Shown: positions 17,795 to 26,964, counted from the first letter of the stretch. The stretch: 64,000 nucleotides of DNA from Martinezella tropici (GCF_008370325.1 NZ_VNIP01000017.1:1-64000), one strand, 5' to 3'. Made by a program: numbers and translations. Notes: generated by a model from the sequence alone, not told the origin.

Positions 17795-18807
17795 CGCGGC
17801 ATCTGGCAATCACCATGGGTGACCCCGCCGGCATCGGCCCGGAAATCATCGTCAAGGCTGCAGCGCGACTCAGAGATAGGCTTGATGACGGTAAGCTGAA
17901 ACTGACGATCATCGGCAGCGGCCCTGCCCTGCGGCTCGCCGAGCAACAGCTTGGCCTCGATATCGAGATTCCGGAAGCTGAGATGGAGGGCGACTGGCCG
18001 AACCTCTGCTTCATCCAGGCCGATGCCGAGGGAGAGCCGATCCTGCCGGGCCGGCTTTCCGCCGATGGCGGCCGCATGGCCTTCAAGGCGATCGAAAAGG
18101 GCGTTCAGCTCGCAATATCAGGCAAGGTCGGCGGCATCGTCACGGCACCGCTCAACAAGGAAGCGCTGAACAAGGCAGGCTTCCATTATGCCGGCCATAC
18201 CGAGCTTTTGGCCGAACTCACCGGCGCCCGCGGCTCTGTCATGATGCTGGCCCACGGCAATATGCGCGTCAGCCACGTCACCACCCATGTCGCGCTGGAG
18301 GATGTGCCGAAGCGCCTGACGCCCGAACGGCTGCGGCTCGTCATCGACCTCACGCACAAGGCTCTCAAAAACCTTGGCATCGCCAGCCCGAAGATCGCGG
18401 TGGCGGCGCTCAATCCGCATGCCGGCGAAGGCGGTCTCTTCGGCCGGCAGGATATCGATATCTCCGCGCCAACCATCGCCAGGGCCGTGTCCGATGGGCT
18501 TGATATCGTCGGCCCCGTTCCTGGTGATACCGTTTTCGTCAAGCTGCGCGCCGGCCAATACGACGCCGTCATCGCCATGTATCACGATCAGGGGCATATC
18601 CCGGTCAAGCTGCTCGGTTTCGAGATTGACCCGGCGACGGGCAAGTGGATGGATCTTTCCGGCGTCAACATCACGCTCGGCCTGCCGATCGTGCGCACCT
18701 CCGTCGACCACGGCACGGCTTTCGACATCGCCGGCAAGGGCATCGCCAACGAACGCAGCCTGATCGAGGCGATCGAATTCGCGGAGAGATTGGCGACGAG
18801 CGATTGA
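17791..18807 (+). CDS. pdxA2: PdxA2-type 4-phosphate dehydrogenase (threonate/erythronate pathway)
   Basis: A 338-residue PdxA-family oxidoreductase: ITMGDPAGIGPEIIVKAA at the start, VTAPLNKEALNKAGFHYAGH with a metal-binding His, ALNPHAGEGGLFG, and YHDQGHIPVKLLGF. PdxA itself oxidises 4-phosphohydroxy-L-threonine for vitamin B6. When coupled to a DUF1537 kinase, as here by an ATGA overlap, PdxA2 proteins instead oxidise and decarboxylate threonate or erythronate 4-phosphate to dihydroxyacetone phosphate. The pair therefore suggests catabolism. No transporter or other pathway gene is next to it. Confidence 0.88.
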   Translation: MTRHLAITMGDPAGIGPEIIVKAAARLRDRLDDGKLKLTIIGSGPALRLAEQQLGLDIEIPEAEMEGDWPNLCFIQADAEGEPILPGRLSADGGRMAFKAIEKGVQLAISGKVGGIVTAPLNKEALNKAGFHYAGHTELLAELTGARGSVMMLAHGNMRVSHVTTHVALEDVPKRLTPERLRLVIDLTHKALKNLGIASPKIAVAALNPHAGEGGLFGRQDIDISAPTIARAVSDGLDIVGPVPGDTVFVKLRAGQYDAVIAMYHDQGHIPVKLLGFEIDPATGKWMDLSGVNITLGLPIVRTSVDHGTAFDIAGKGIANERSLIEAIEFAERLATSD

Positions 18808-18857
18808 GCTTGGTGTTGCATCGGCCAAATACCTCTCTCGCTTATCGCACCCCTGAT

Positions 18858-19049
18858 ACCCCCCTCTGTCCCTTTCGGGACATCTCCCCCACATGGGGGA
18901 GATCGTTGGGAGTATGTCGCCCGTTTCAGCTAAAAGAACAAGAACACAGGAATAGGCAAATTTAATGCTTGCTTGAGGCAGGAAGGTGCCGCGAGTTACC
19001 AATCTCCCCCCATGTGGGGGAGATGTCCCGAGAGGGACAGAAGGGGGTA
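18858..19049. repeat. REPIN-like inverted pair of palindromic repeats
   Basis: Two copies of a ~47-base repeat lie in opposite orientation, at 18858-18904 and 19001-19049, separated by 96 bases. Each copy carries the palindromes TGTCCCTTTCGGGACA (or its GAGAGGGACA variant) and CTCCCCCACATGGGGGAG. The copies match after reverse complementation with about three differences. The pair lies in the 403-base spacer between pdxA2 and the VOC gene, which holds no visible gene. Confidence 0.75.
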
Positions 19050-19210
19050 GCGCGCCCTCCACGAGTTCACAATCGATATCTAAAAGACAATTCTACCCGC
19101 CTGCATCGCGTTGAAAGGCATTTTTCAAAGCTCGATGTCGGCATCTCGCTTTTTCAAACGTCCTCTGGCCGCCCAGCTACGAAGAGAGCTATCCGAGAGA
19201 GGAGTACCAA

Positions 19211-19642
19211 ATGTCCAAGATTGCCCCATGCCTGTGGTTTGCACGCGAAGCCGAGGAAGCAGCGAATTTCTACGTTTCGCTCTTCCCGGATTCCAGAATT
19301 GATCATGTTCAGAAGAATGTCGTCGACACGCCGGCCGGAAAGTCCGATCAGGTTCTGGTCGTCGGCTTTACGCTTGCCGGCCAGCGCTTCATGGCGATAA
19401 ACGGCGGCAGCCGCGTCGAGTTCACCCATGCGATCTCGCTGGAGGTCGATTGCGCCGACCAAGCTGAAGTCGACCGGCTCTGGAACGGGTTGACTGACGG
19501 GGGAGCGGCCGTTCAATGCGGCTGGCTCAAGGATCGCTACGGCATTTCCTGGCAGATCGTGCCGACCGTGCTCGGCAAATATATCGCCGATCCGGATCCG
19601 GCCAAGGCCGCTCGCGTCATGCAGGCCATGATGGAGTGGTGA
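19211..19642 (+). CDS. VOC family protein (PhnB / 3-demethylubiquinone methyltransferase-like), probably frameshifted at its C-terminus
   Basis: A 143-residue glyoxalase-fold protein: MSKIAPCLWFAREAEEAANF, FRSR-type strand FYVSLFPDSRIDHV, LVVGFTLAGQRFMAINGG, and the second repeat HAISLEVDCADQAEVDRLW. The frame stops at TGA 19640 in GAG-TGG-TGA. Restoring one base (GAGATGGTGAAG) would continue the protein as MVKLDIAELEAAYRG and stop at TGA 19681, the usual C-terminus of this family. So a one-base deletion, or a sequence error, has probably removed 14-15 residues. The enzymatic role of this subfamily is not established. Confidence 0.8.
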   Translation: MSKIAPCLWFAREAEEAANFYVSLFPDSRIDHVQKNVVDTPAGKSDQVLVVGFTLAGQRFMAINGGSRVEFTHAISLEVDCADQAEVDRLWNGLTDGGAAVQCGWLKDRYGISWQIVPTVLGKYIADPDPAKAARVMQAMMEW

Positions 19643-19909
19643 AGCTCGATATTGCCGAGCTCGAGGCCGCCTATCGCGGCTGAGCGACCATTCAGGGGAT
19701 TGCGTCATGGGCGTGATCCCCGAAGGCGTCCTGAAATTCCCTGCAATTTCAGCGGTTCAGACCAATGCCGCTGCCCGTAAGACTTGCGGCAGGACGATGC
19801 GTGGAATACCGTCCAATAAAGACTCGTCAAAGTCGGGTTTCGATACCATTTCAAGCAATTGGACTGCCGCGGCCATTCAGGCACGACCCGGCGGGAAACG
19901 GTCGATTTC

Positions 19910-20653
19910 ATGCAGCAGCAACGGGACCGCATCGATCTCACCGGACGCGATTATACCGCGATCTATGCACTGAGCGATATTCATGGCTGCCACGACGAGA
20001 TGGCGGAGGCTGAAAGGCGCATCGTTGCCGATGCCCGCTCCCTTCCCGGCCGAAAGCTTTTGATGTTTCTCGGCGACTATGTCGATCGCGGCCCGCGCTC
20101 CAGCGACGTGCTGGCGCATCTCAGCGCGCCGCCGCCGGAAGGCTTCGACCGCTACGCGCTTTGCGGCAATCACGACGATGTCTTCCTGCATTTTCTCGAT
20201 GATCCCGACACCAATGTCCATTGGCTCGAATTCGGCGCGCTGCCGACGCTCGCCTCCTATGGTATCGATGCCAGACACGTTCTCTTCGACCTTGGCTATA
20301 GCATCCAGCAATTGCGCGACATGACGCTGAAGGCAATGCCGCCAGCGCATGTCGATCTGCTGCGGTCGCTCGCCGCGGCCGTCACGTTCGGCTCGACGCT
20401 CTTTGTTCATGCCGGCATCAGGCCCGGCATTCCCTTCAGGGATCAGACGGACGAGGATTTAATGTGGATCCGTGAGCCCTTCCTGTCGGAAGGGCCGCGA
20501 CTGCCGCTTCTGGTGGTCCACGGCCATACGCCTGGCTCCCATCCGACTTTCGGCATAGGCCGCATCGGCATCGATACGGCCGTTTCGATGGGCGGAAGCC
20601 TGACGATCCTCAAGATCGCCGATGGTAGGCAGACGACCCTGCCGCCGATCTGA
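19910..20653 (+). CDS. Metallophosphoesterase (PrpA/PrpE-like Ser/Thr protein phosphatase)
   Basis: A 247-residue calcineurin-type phosphatase with the ordered metal motifs ALSDIHGC, LGDYVDRGPRSSDV, CGNHDD, VHAGI and VHGHTP. This set and the short length match bacterial PPP-type protein phosphatases or diadenosine tetraphosphatases. ATG at 19910 was preferred; the in-frame TTG at 19859 has an unconserved extension. The gene stands alone and ends 13 bases before a strong hairpin terminator shared with the convergent RND operon. Confidence 0.85.
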   Translation: MQQQRDRIDLTGRDYTAIYALSDIHGCHDEMAEAERRIVADARSLPGRKLLMFLGDYVDRGPRSSDVLAHLSAPPPEGFDRYALCGNHDDVFLHFLDDPDTNVHWLEFGALPTLASYGIDARHVLFDLGYSIQQLRDMTLKAMPPAHVDLLRSLAAAVTFGSTLFVHAGIRPGIPFRDQTDEDLMWIREPFLSEGPRLPLLVVHGHTPGSHPTFGIGRIGIDTAVSMGGSLTILKIADGRQTTLPPI

Positions 20654-20666
20654 ACAACCCGAACGA

Positions 20667-20697
20667 AAATCCCGGCCTGAAGCCGGGATTTATTTTT
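20667..20697. terminator. Bidirectional Rho-independent terminator
   Basis: AAATCCCGGC (20667-20676), loop CTGAA, GCCGGGATTT (20682-20691), then TATTTTT. The perfect 10-bp stem has an A-run on one side and a T-run on the other, between the convergent phosphatase and RND genes, so it can serve both. Confidence 0.88.
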
Positions 20698-20705
20698 CAG
20701 GTATC

Positions 20706-23700
20706 CTACTCCGCCGCCACGGCCGGTGGCAGCCGGATCGTATTCTGCTCTTCTTCGTCGATCTGCTCCTTGGCCTGCGGCTCTGCCGACTTGTGCTTCG
20801 GCTCGCGGCCGAAGAACAGGGCGTAGCCGGCGGGTAGAACGAAGATCGTCAGCACGGTGGCGACCAGAATGCCGCCCATCATGGCGTAGGCGAGCGGCCC
20901 CCAGAAGACGCCGCGCGAGATCGGGATCAGCGCCAGCACGGCCGTCAGCGCCGTCAGCATGATCGGCCGGAAACGACGCACGGCCGAGCCGATGATCGCT
21001 TCCTTCCGGTCCATGCCCGCCGCGATATCCTGGTCGATCTGGTCGACGAGGATGATCGAGTTGCGGATGATGATGCCGAGCAACGCGATGACGCCGAGGA
21101 TCGCGACGAAGCCGAAGGGCGCGCCGCTGATCAGCAGGGCACCGGCCGCACCGATGATGCCGAGCGGGCCGGTGGCGAGCACCAGCATCGCCTTGCCGAA
21201 ATGCTGCAGCTGCGCCATCAGGAGCACGACGATGATGACGAGCATGATCGGCGCCTTGGCGGCGATCGAGGCCTGGCTTTCGGCGCTGTCCTCGGCGCCG
21301 CCCTGGATCTCGATCTTGTAGCCGGCCGGCAGGCTGTTCCTGAGATCGGCCATGTCGTTATAGAGCTTGGCCGTCACATCGTTCGACTGCACATTGTCGG
21401 GCAAGGTCGCCCGCACGCTGATGGTCGGCAGACGGTCACGGCGCCATTCTATGCCCTGCTCCATCACGGGCACGATCTTGGCAACCTGCGACAGCGGCAC
21501 GAACCCGCCGCTATCGGTTGGAATGTAGACCGAATTGACCGAGGTCAGCAGATGACGGCTCGCGTCCGGCTCACGGGCGACGATCCCGACGGTTTCCTCG
21601 CCTTCGCGATAATTGTCGAGCGTGAAGCCGGACATCGAGGCCTGCAGCATCTGGCGGATGCGCTGCGAGGTAACACCGAGGGCGCGGGCACGATCCTGAT
21701 CGATCACCAGCTTCATGGCCGGCACCGGCTCGAGCCAGTCGTCATGGATGGCGCCGAGCAGCGGGTTCTGGGTAAAGCGCTGCTTCACCTCGTCGGCAAT
21801 ATGGCGAACCTCTTGCCGGTCGGGACCCATGACGCGCAGCTGCACGGGCCAGCCTGTCGGCGGACCGAGGAACAGGCGGTCGACCTTGCCGCGGACCGAC
21901 GGGAAATCCGCCGCCAGGATGCCGCGCATCTTGGTGATCAGACGCTCGCGGGCCGGCTCATCCTTTGCCATGACCAGCATCTGGGCATAGTTCGGGTTGG
22001 TAAGCTGCTGATCGAGCGGCAGGAAGAAGCGCGGCGCGCCCTGCCCGACATAGGTGGCGATGAAGCGCTTGTCCGGATCGTCGGCCATGCGGGCTTCCAA
22101 AGCCTGGGCCTGGCGCTCGACTTCCTTGATGCTGGTGCCCTCGGGCAGCCACAGGTCAACGAGAATTTCCGGACGCGACGACTGCGGGAAGAAATTCTGC
22201 GGAATGAACTGGAAGGACCACAGGCTACCGACGAAGGCGGCGAGCGTCAGGAGCAGTACGATGACGCGGTGGCGCACGGCCCAGGTGACCGACGACCGCA
22301 GGCGGCGATAGAAGCGCGTGTCGAACACGTCATGATGCTCGCCGGCATGGTGGCGCTGCTTGAGGATCATGTAGCCGAGCCATGGCGTGAAATAGACGGC
22401 CACGAACCAGGAGACCACGAGCGCGATGCCGACCACATAGAACAGCGTGCGGACATATTCGCCTGCTGTCGACGCCGCAAAGCCCACCGGAATGAAGCCG
22501 GCTGTGGTGATCAGCGTGCCCGTCAGCATCGGGAAGGCGGTCGAGGAATAGGCGAAGCTCGCGGCATCGAGCTTCACCAGCCCCTCCTCCAGCTTGCGCT
22601 CCATGAGCTCGACCACGATCATGGCGTCGTCGACAAGCAGGCCGAGCGCGATGATGAGCGCGCCGAGCGAAATGCGCTGCAGGTCGATGCCGAACTCATA
22701 CATGATGGCGAAGGTCGCGGCCAGCACCAGCGGAATGGCAATGGCGATCACGAGGCCGGAACGCCAGCCGATCGACAGGAACGAGACGATCAGCACGATA
22801 ATGAGAGCTTCGCCGAGCGCATGCATGAATTCGCTGATCGCGTCGGTGACGACATCAGGCTGGTTGGCGATCTGATCGACCTGAACGCCGACCGGCAGCG
22901 AGGCCTCGAAGCGCTTGTAGGTTTCCTCTACCGACGTACCGACATCGGTCACCTTATAGCCGTTGGCCATGACGACGCCGAGCTGCACGCTTGGATGGCC
23001 GTTATAGAGGAACTTGGCTGTATAAGGGTCCTGCAGCCCGGCGGTGACGGTGGCGATATCGCCGAGACGAGTCACCTGGCCGCCGGCGTTGAGCCGCAGG
23101 TTCTTGATATCCTCGATCTTGTTGACATCGCCTTCGACCGAGATGCGCACGGAGCGCGTGCTGGTATCGACGGTGCCGGCCGGATCGACATTGTTCTGGC
23201 CGACGATGGCATTCTTCAGGTCGTTGAGCGTCAACCCACGCTCGGCCAGAACCTTGGAGGAGACGTCGATATAGATCTGCTCCGCCTGGTCGCCGATGAT
23301 GGTGGCCTTCTCGACACCGGGCGTCGAAAGCAGCATGTCGCGGGCCTGGATGGCGAATTTCTTCAGCTCCGGATAGGTGTAGCCGTCGCCGCTGATCGAA
23401 TGCAGCGTGATGAAAGTATCGCCGAATTCATCGTTGAAATAGGGACCGAGCAGGCCGGACGGCAGCTCGTTGCCGATATCGCCCACTTTCTTGCGGATCT
23501 GGTAGAAGGCGTCCTTCACCTGAGCGGTGTTGGTGTCGCCCTTGATCTGGATGGTGGTGATGGCAAAGCCGGCGCGGGTGTAGGATTTGACCCAATCGAG
23601 ATGCGGCGTTTCCTGCAGCTTTCGCTCGATCTTGTTGACCACCTGGTCTTCCATGTCCTGCAGCGAGGCGCCGGGCCACACGGTCTGCACAACCATGACG

Positions 23701-23864
23701 CGGAAGGTAAAATCCGGATCTTCCTTCTGGCCCATATGGGTCAGGCCGAGCGCGCCGGCGATGATGATGAGCCCGAACAGGAACCGCGCAATGCTCGGAT
23801 GGGCAATCGCCCAGCGCGACAGGTTGAAACGCTTCCTCTCGCCGGAGGTGCTATTGATGGACAT
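20706..23864 (-). CDS. RND efflux pump inner-membrane permease (AcrB-like)
   Basis: A 1052-residue RND transporter with the expected two halves. TM1 follows NLSRWAIAHPSIARFLFG. A large periplasmic loop comes next, then TM2-6 with the proton-relay Asp pair in LGLLVDDAMIVVELMERK. The second half repeats the layout, ending in FVAILGVIALLGIIIRNSII, VRRFRPIMLTALTAVLALIP and a final TM. The C-terminal tail is charged and cytoplasmic. It is encoded downstream of the adaptor gene (gap 22 bases) and a TetR gene; no outer-membrane factor is adjacent, so the pump probably borrows a TolC. Substrate unknown. Confidence 0.95.
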   Translation of the reverse strand: MSINSTSGERKRFNLSRWAIAHPSIARFLFGLIIIAGALGLTHMGQKEDPDFTFRVMVVQTVWPGASLQDMEDQVVNKIERKLQETPHLDWVKSYTRAGFAITTIQIKGDTNTAQVKDAFYQIRKKVGDIGNELPSGLLGPYFNDEFGDTFITLHSISGDGYTYPELKKFAIQARDMLLSTPGVEKATIIGDQAEQIYIDVSSKVLAERGLTLNDLKNAIVGQNNVDPAGTVDTSTRSVRISVEGDVNKIEDIKNLRLNAGGQVTRLGDIATVTAGLQDPYTAKFLYNGHPSVQLGVVMANGYKVTDVGTSVEETYKRFEASLPVGVQVDQIANQPDVVTDAISEFMHALGEALIIVLIVSFLSIGWRSGLVIAIAIPLVLAATFAIMYEFGIDLQRISLGALIIALGLLVDDAMIVVELMERKLEEGLVKLDAASFAYSSTAFPMLTGTLITTAGFIPVGFAASTAGEYVRTLFYVVGIALVVSWFVAVYFTPWLGYMILKQRHHAGEHHDVFDTRFYRRLRSSVTWAVRHRVIVLLLTLAAFVGSLWSFQFIPQNFFPQSSRPEILVDLWLPEGTSIKEVERQAQALEARMADDPDKRFIATYVGQGAPRFFLPLDQQLTNPNYAQMLVMAKDEPARERLITKMRGILAADFPSVRGKVDRLFLGPPTGWPVQLRVMGPDRQEVRHIADEVKQRFTQNPLLGAIHDDWLEPVPAMKLVIDQDRARALGVTSQRIRQMLQASMSGFTLDNYREGEETVGIVAREPDASRHLLTSVNSVYIPTDSGGFVPLSQVAKIVPVMEQGIEWRRDRLPTISVRATLPDNVQSNDVTAKLYNDMADLRNSLPAGYKIEIQGGAEDSAESQASIAAKAPIMLVIIVVLLMAQLQHFGKAMLVLATGPLGIIGAAGALLISGAPFGFVAILGVIALLGIIIRNSIILVDQIDQDIAAGMDRKEAIIGSAVRRFRPIMLTALTAVLALIPISRGVFWGPLAYAMMGGILVATVLTIFVLPAGYALFFGREPKHKSAEPQAKEQIDEEEQNTIRLPPAVAAE

Positions 23865-23886
23865 GATCTCGTCCCCTCGATCCGGG

Positions 23887-25035
23887 TCAGCGTACGATAT
23901 CCGCCGAGGCGGCTTTGGTGTCTGCGGAGGCTTGCTGAGCGCCAGCGCTCGGAAGCTTGACCTTCATGTTCTCGGTCATGAATTGCGTGCCGGCGGCAAT
24001 GACGACATCGCCGGTTTTCAGGCCATCGGCGACGCGCACGCCGTCATCGGCGAAATCGGCGATCTTGACGGCGCGGGAATGGACGGTGCCGGCATTGCGG
24101 TCGACGAGCCAGACGATCTGCTGCCCATCCTTCTGCGCAATAGCGCTAAGCGGAATGGAAACGTAGGGTTCCGTATTGTCGGCCAGCGCTTCGATCGTCG
24201 CGGTCATGCCGAGCAACACGCGCGGATCGTTCGGCAGGCTCACGCGCACCGCAAACGTGCGCGACTGATCGGCGCTGCCGGATACTTCCCGCACCTTTCC
24301 ATCGAGCACGAGAGCCGAGTCGGACCAGAAGCGTGCCTTGACGTCCTTGCCGACCTTGAATTGGGCGATGTCCATTTCCGGCACGGCGACCTGCACCTCC
24401 TTCTCGCCATCGACCGCAACGGTAATGACGGGCGTGCCGGAGCTGACCACCTGGCCGACATCGGCATTGATAGCAGTCACGATGCCGTTCATGTCTGAGG
24501 TCAAGCCGGCATAGGCGACCTGGTTCTTGGCCTCGGTCAGTGCCGATGCCGCGGAATCGCGCGTCGAAACGGCCTGTTCATAGGAGAGTTCGGCCTGTTC
24601 GAGCTGCGATTTGGAGGTGACGTTCTTGTCGAAGAGCGTCTGCGCACGCGTGCGGGCAAGCTCGGTCGTCTGTACCTGCTTTTCCGCCGAATCCAGATCG
24701 GCCTGCGAACGGCGCACCGAAAGGACATAATCGGTCGCGTCCATGCGGGCGAGGACGTCGCCGGGCTTTACCCTCTGGCCGATATCCACCTTACGTTCGA
24801 CGATCTTGCCGTTGACGCGGAAGCCGAGGTTCATCTCGGTCCGGGCGCGCACGACGCCGGAATAATCAAGCTTGCGCGTCGTGTCGGCTTGAGCGATTTC
24901 AACGACCTTGACCGGCCGGACCACCTCCGCCGTCTCCTCTTTCTTCTCATTGCAGCCCGTAAGCCCAAGCCCGAAAGCGGCAAAGAGAGCCGCGCCGGCA
25001 ATGGTCCGTAAAGTGTTGGTCGTCAGCGAAACCAT
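23887..25035 (-). CDS. RND efflux periplasmic adaptor (membrane fusion) lipoprotein
   Basis: A 382-residue AcrA/MexA-type adaptor. The N-terminal signal with lipobox GLGLTGC predicts lipidation at Cys28. Then come RARTEMNLGFRVNGKIVERK (lipoyl half), a long alpha-hairpin (SQADLDSAEKQVQTTELART), YAGLTSDMNGIVTAINADVG (second lipoyl half) and beta-barrel regions, ending in VVIAAGTQFMTENMKVKLPS. It bridges the RND permease and an outer-membrane channel. It sits between the TetR gene (59 bases) and the permease gene (22 bases) on the same strand. Confidence 0.95.
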   Translation of the reverse strand: MVSLTTNTLRTIAGAALFAAFGLGLTGCNEKKEETAEVVRPVKVVEIAQADTTRKLDYSGVVRARTEMNLGFRVNGKIVERKVDIGQRVKPGDVLARMDATDYVLSVRRSQADLDSAEKQVQTTELARTRAQTLFDKNVTSKSQLEQAELSYEQAVSTRDSAASALTEAKNQVAYAGLTSDMNGIVTAINADVGQVVSSGTPVITVAVDGEKEVQVAVPEMDIAQFKVGKDVKARFWSDSALVLDGKVREVSGSADQSRTFAVRVSLPNDPRVLLGMTATIEALADNTEPYVSIPLSAIAQKDGQQIVWLVDRNAGTVHSRAVKIADFADDGVRVADGLKTGDVVIAAGTQFMTENMKVKLPSAGAQQASADTKAASADIVR

Positions 25036-25094
25036 GTCGCTCTCCTAAAGTCGAACAAAGAGTACGAGCACGCCGGCCATCCGGATGCACATTG

Positions 25095-25703
25095 TTATTT
25101 CTTCAAAGCCCTGATGACGAACTCGATGATATCCTCGGGCTTGGCCTGGTATGTCTTGCCAAGGCACTGCGCCACCATTTGCGGATGACAGAGATCGACG
25201 GTCGCCGCACCGAAGCACTTGGCTGCAATGCCCGGATCCTGTTCGGCGAACTCGCCAGCGGCAATCCCCTCAGCGATGATCTCGGCGACCAGATCCTGGA
25301 TACGTTCGATATGTTTTTCGATGACATGCCAGTCGCGCTCTATGGCGACAATGACCATCTCGTGAACCTTCTGCTCGTCGAGCATGGCCTCCAGCGTCAT
25401 CCTATATTGGGCCATGAGATAGGCCCGCAGCCGATCGGTGGCACTGATGGGCTGATTGCGGATGGCGAGAGCCATCTGGTAGCTCTGGCCGAGCATACGC
25501 CCACAGATAGCCTGATGGATTTCCGTCTTGGAACCGAAGAAACGATAGATATTCGCTGTCGACATGCCGAGATCGCGCGCAATATCGGCTACGTTCGTCT
25601 TGCTGTAGCCATAGTGGCGAAACAGCCTTTCGGCGGCGTCGAGAATGCGCGTGATGTTTTCCTGGCGGGCAGGATCGGCGCTAACGTCGGAAAGATCGAG
25701 CAT
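25095..25703 (-). CDS. TetR family repressor of the RND operon
   Basis: A 202-residue TetR regulator. The helix-turn-helix is in ILDAAERLFRHYGYSKTNVA and DLGMSTANIYRFFGSKTEIH (residues ~20-60), followed by a helical ligand domain that resembles the TetR_C AcrR-type of rhizobial efflux regulators. It is the first gene of the minus-strand tetR-adaptor-permease unit. A 53-base inverted repeat lies 8 bases upstream of its start codon, so it very probably represses its own operon and is released by a pump substrate. Confidence 0.93.
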   Translation of the reverse strand: MLDLSDVSADPARQENITRILDAAERLFRHYGYSKTNVADIARDLGMSTANIYRFFGSKTEIHQAICGRMLGQSYQMALAIRNQPISATDRLRAYLMAQYRMTLEAMLDEQKVHEMVIVAIERDWHVIEKHIERIQDLVAEIIAEGIAAGEFAEQDPGIAAKCFGAATVDLCHPQMVAQCLGKTYQAKPEDIIEFVIRALKK

Positions 25704-25711
25704 GAGCAGGC

Positions 25712-25764
25712 CTAATGGTTTTACGAGTGACGATTTTCAATTTTCGTCACTCGTAAACCATTAG
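25712..25764. promoter_or_regulatory. TetR operator: long near-perfect palindrome
   Basis: CTAATGGTTTTACGAGTGAC (25712-25731 region) and its mirror GTCACTCGTAAACCATTAG (25746-25764) form an inverted repeat of about 21 bp per arm with a one-base length difference, around an AT-rich centre. It lies directly in front of the tetR start codon, where a repressor would block transcription of the efflux operon. Confidence 0.8.
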
Positions 25765-25935
25765 AGCGCCGATGTCAAGAAACCCGCCTACAACCACAGG
25801 CGGTTTTTCAGATGCTATACAATAAACCGAGAATGCGCCGAACAACTTGAAACAAGAGTTAAATCATCGACAACGCTCCTCGCGGAACGCAGCGAAAGTG
25901 TCCGGCATTTTGTCGCAGCAGCGAAAGTCGCCTGC

Positions 25936-26415
25936 TCAGGCGCTCATAAGCGTCGGATGAAAGCGGCGAAGGCTGAAAAAGCCGACGAACACAATCACCA
26001 CCAGCAGCGCCACCTGCGCAGCCAATATCGACGGCTCGTTGCCATTCGGCGCCAGCGCATTAAGCACCGATATCTTCTGGAACGACTGGACGATCAGGAC
26101 CAGACAGTTGAAGAACAGCAGAACCAGGGCCCCGATCACGAAGACGGGACGCCAGATGCCGGCAAGATGAAACACGTAGCGCGCCAGCGCCGTTGGAATG
26201 AAGATGAGAAGACAGATAGTACCGACGATGATCGCCGGCGTGACACCGTGAAACGGAAACAGAAAGCCCGTCAAGCTGGTGAGAACAGTGGTCAGCATAT
26301 AGACGAGCGTCGATCGATTATGACGGTTGCCCGTGAGAAACCCCTGGGCCACGACAATGCCGCTGATGATGGCAATCAAGCTTATGACAACATGAATTAA
26401 GAGAATTCCAGACAT
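25936..26415 (-). CDS. Hypothetical four-helix membrane protein
   Basis: A 159-residue, very hydrophobic protein with four predicted membrane segments at about residues 3-25, 38-56, 62-85 and 92-112, plus one more at 128-150. Start MSGILLIHVVISLIAII. A short charged end (RRFHPTLMSA) follows the last segment. The layout recalls small DUF2306-like or cytochrome-associated membrane proteins, but no heme ligand pattern is clear and I do not assign a family. It stands between the TetR promoter region and osmC, with no visible partner. Confidence 0.7.
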   Translation of the reverse strand: MSGILLIHVVISLIAIISGIVVAQGFLTGNRHNRSTLVYMLTTVLTSLTGFLFPFHGVTPAIIVGTICLLIFIPTALARYVFHLAGIWRPVFVIGALVLLFFNCLVLIVQSFQKISVLNALAPNGNEPSILAAQVALLVVIVFVGFFSLRRFHPTLMSA

Positions 26416-26532
26416 TCGCCTCTCTCCTTGAGCACCGCATTTCGTTGGAAATGACAGCCCAATGCCCGAGTGCGGAATATATACGAAACGCGCCGCGCCA
26501 GCCAGCGCGACGCGAAAACCTGAAATTGCGGC

Positions 26533-26964
26533 CTAGGCGGCGTGAACTTCCAGGGAAATCGGAACGGAAGCCAGCGCCTTGGAAACCGGGCAACCCGCCT
26601 TCGCCTTGTTGGCAAGCTCGGTGAAGGTCGCCTCGTCGGCGCCGGGGACCTTGCCTGTCAGCGTCAGATGGATCGCGGTGATGGCAAATCCGCCTTCGAC
26701 GCTTTCAAGCGTGACCTTGGCCGTCGTCTCCATGCTTTCGGCGGTGAAGCCCGCCTCATTCAGGATCAGCGACAGGGCCATGGTGAAGCAGCCGGCATGC
26801 GCAGCGCCGATCAGCTCTTCCGGATTGGTGCCGGCAACGCCTTCGAAACGGCTGGCAAAGCCGTAAGGGTAATGATTGAGCGCGCCGCTTTGCGTCGAGA
26901 TCTGACCCTTGCCGTCCTTCAAACCGCCGGACCATTGGGCCGAACCTGTACGATTGATCTGCAT
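26533..26964 (-). CDS. osmC: OsmC family peroxiredoxin
   Basis: A 143-residue OsmC-type hydroperoxide reductase. ATG at 26964 was chosen because AAGGAGG lies 8 bases before it. The two redox Cys are in AAHAGCFTMALSLIL and KAKAGCPVSKAL, with the conserved GTNPEELIGAAHAGC block. The enzyme reduces organic hydroperoxides, typically with lipoylated or dithiol reductants. Expression in rhizobia is usually stress-linked; no OhrR gene is nearby. The gene is single. Confidence 0.93.
   Translation of the reverse strand: MQINRTGSAQWSGGLKDGKGQISTQSGALNHYPYGFASRFEGVAGTNPEELIGAAHAGCFTMALSLILNEAGFTAESMETTAKVTLESVEGGFAITAIHLTLTGKVPGADEATFTELANKAKAGCPVSKALASVPISLEVHAA

Noticed and set aside
21201-23960. Very long open frame opposite the RND permease gene (919 codons, plus strand)
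   Set aside because: It is a high-GC antisense shadow of the RND gene; composition rich in His, Asp, Gly, Arg and Glu, with no domain and no ribosome site.
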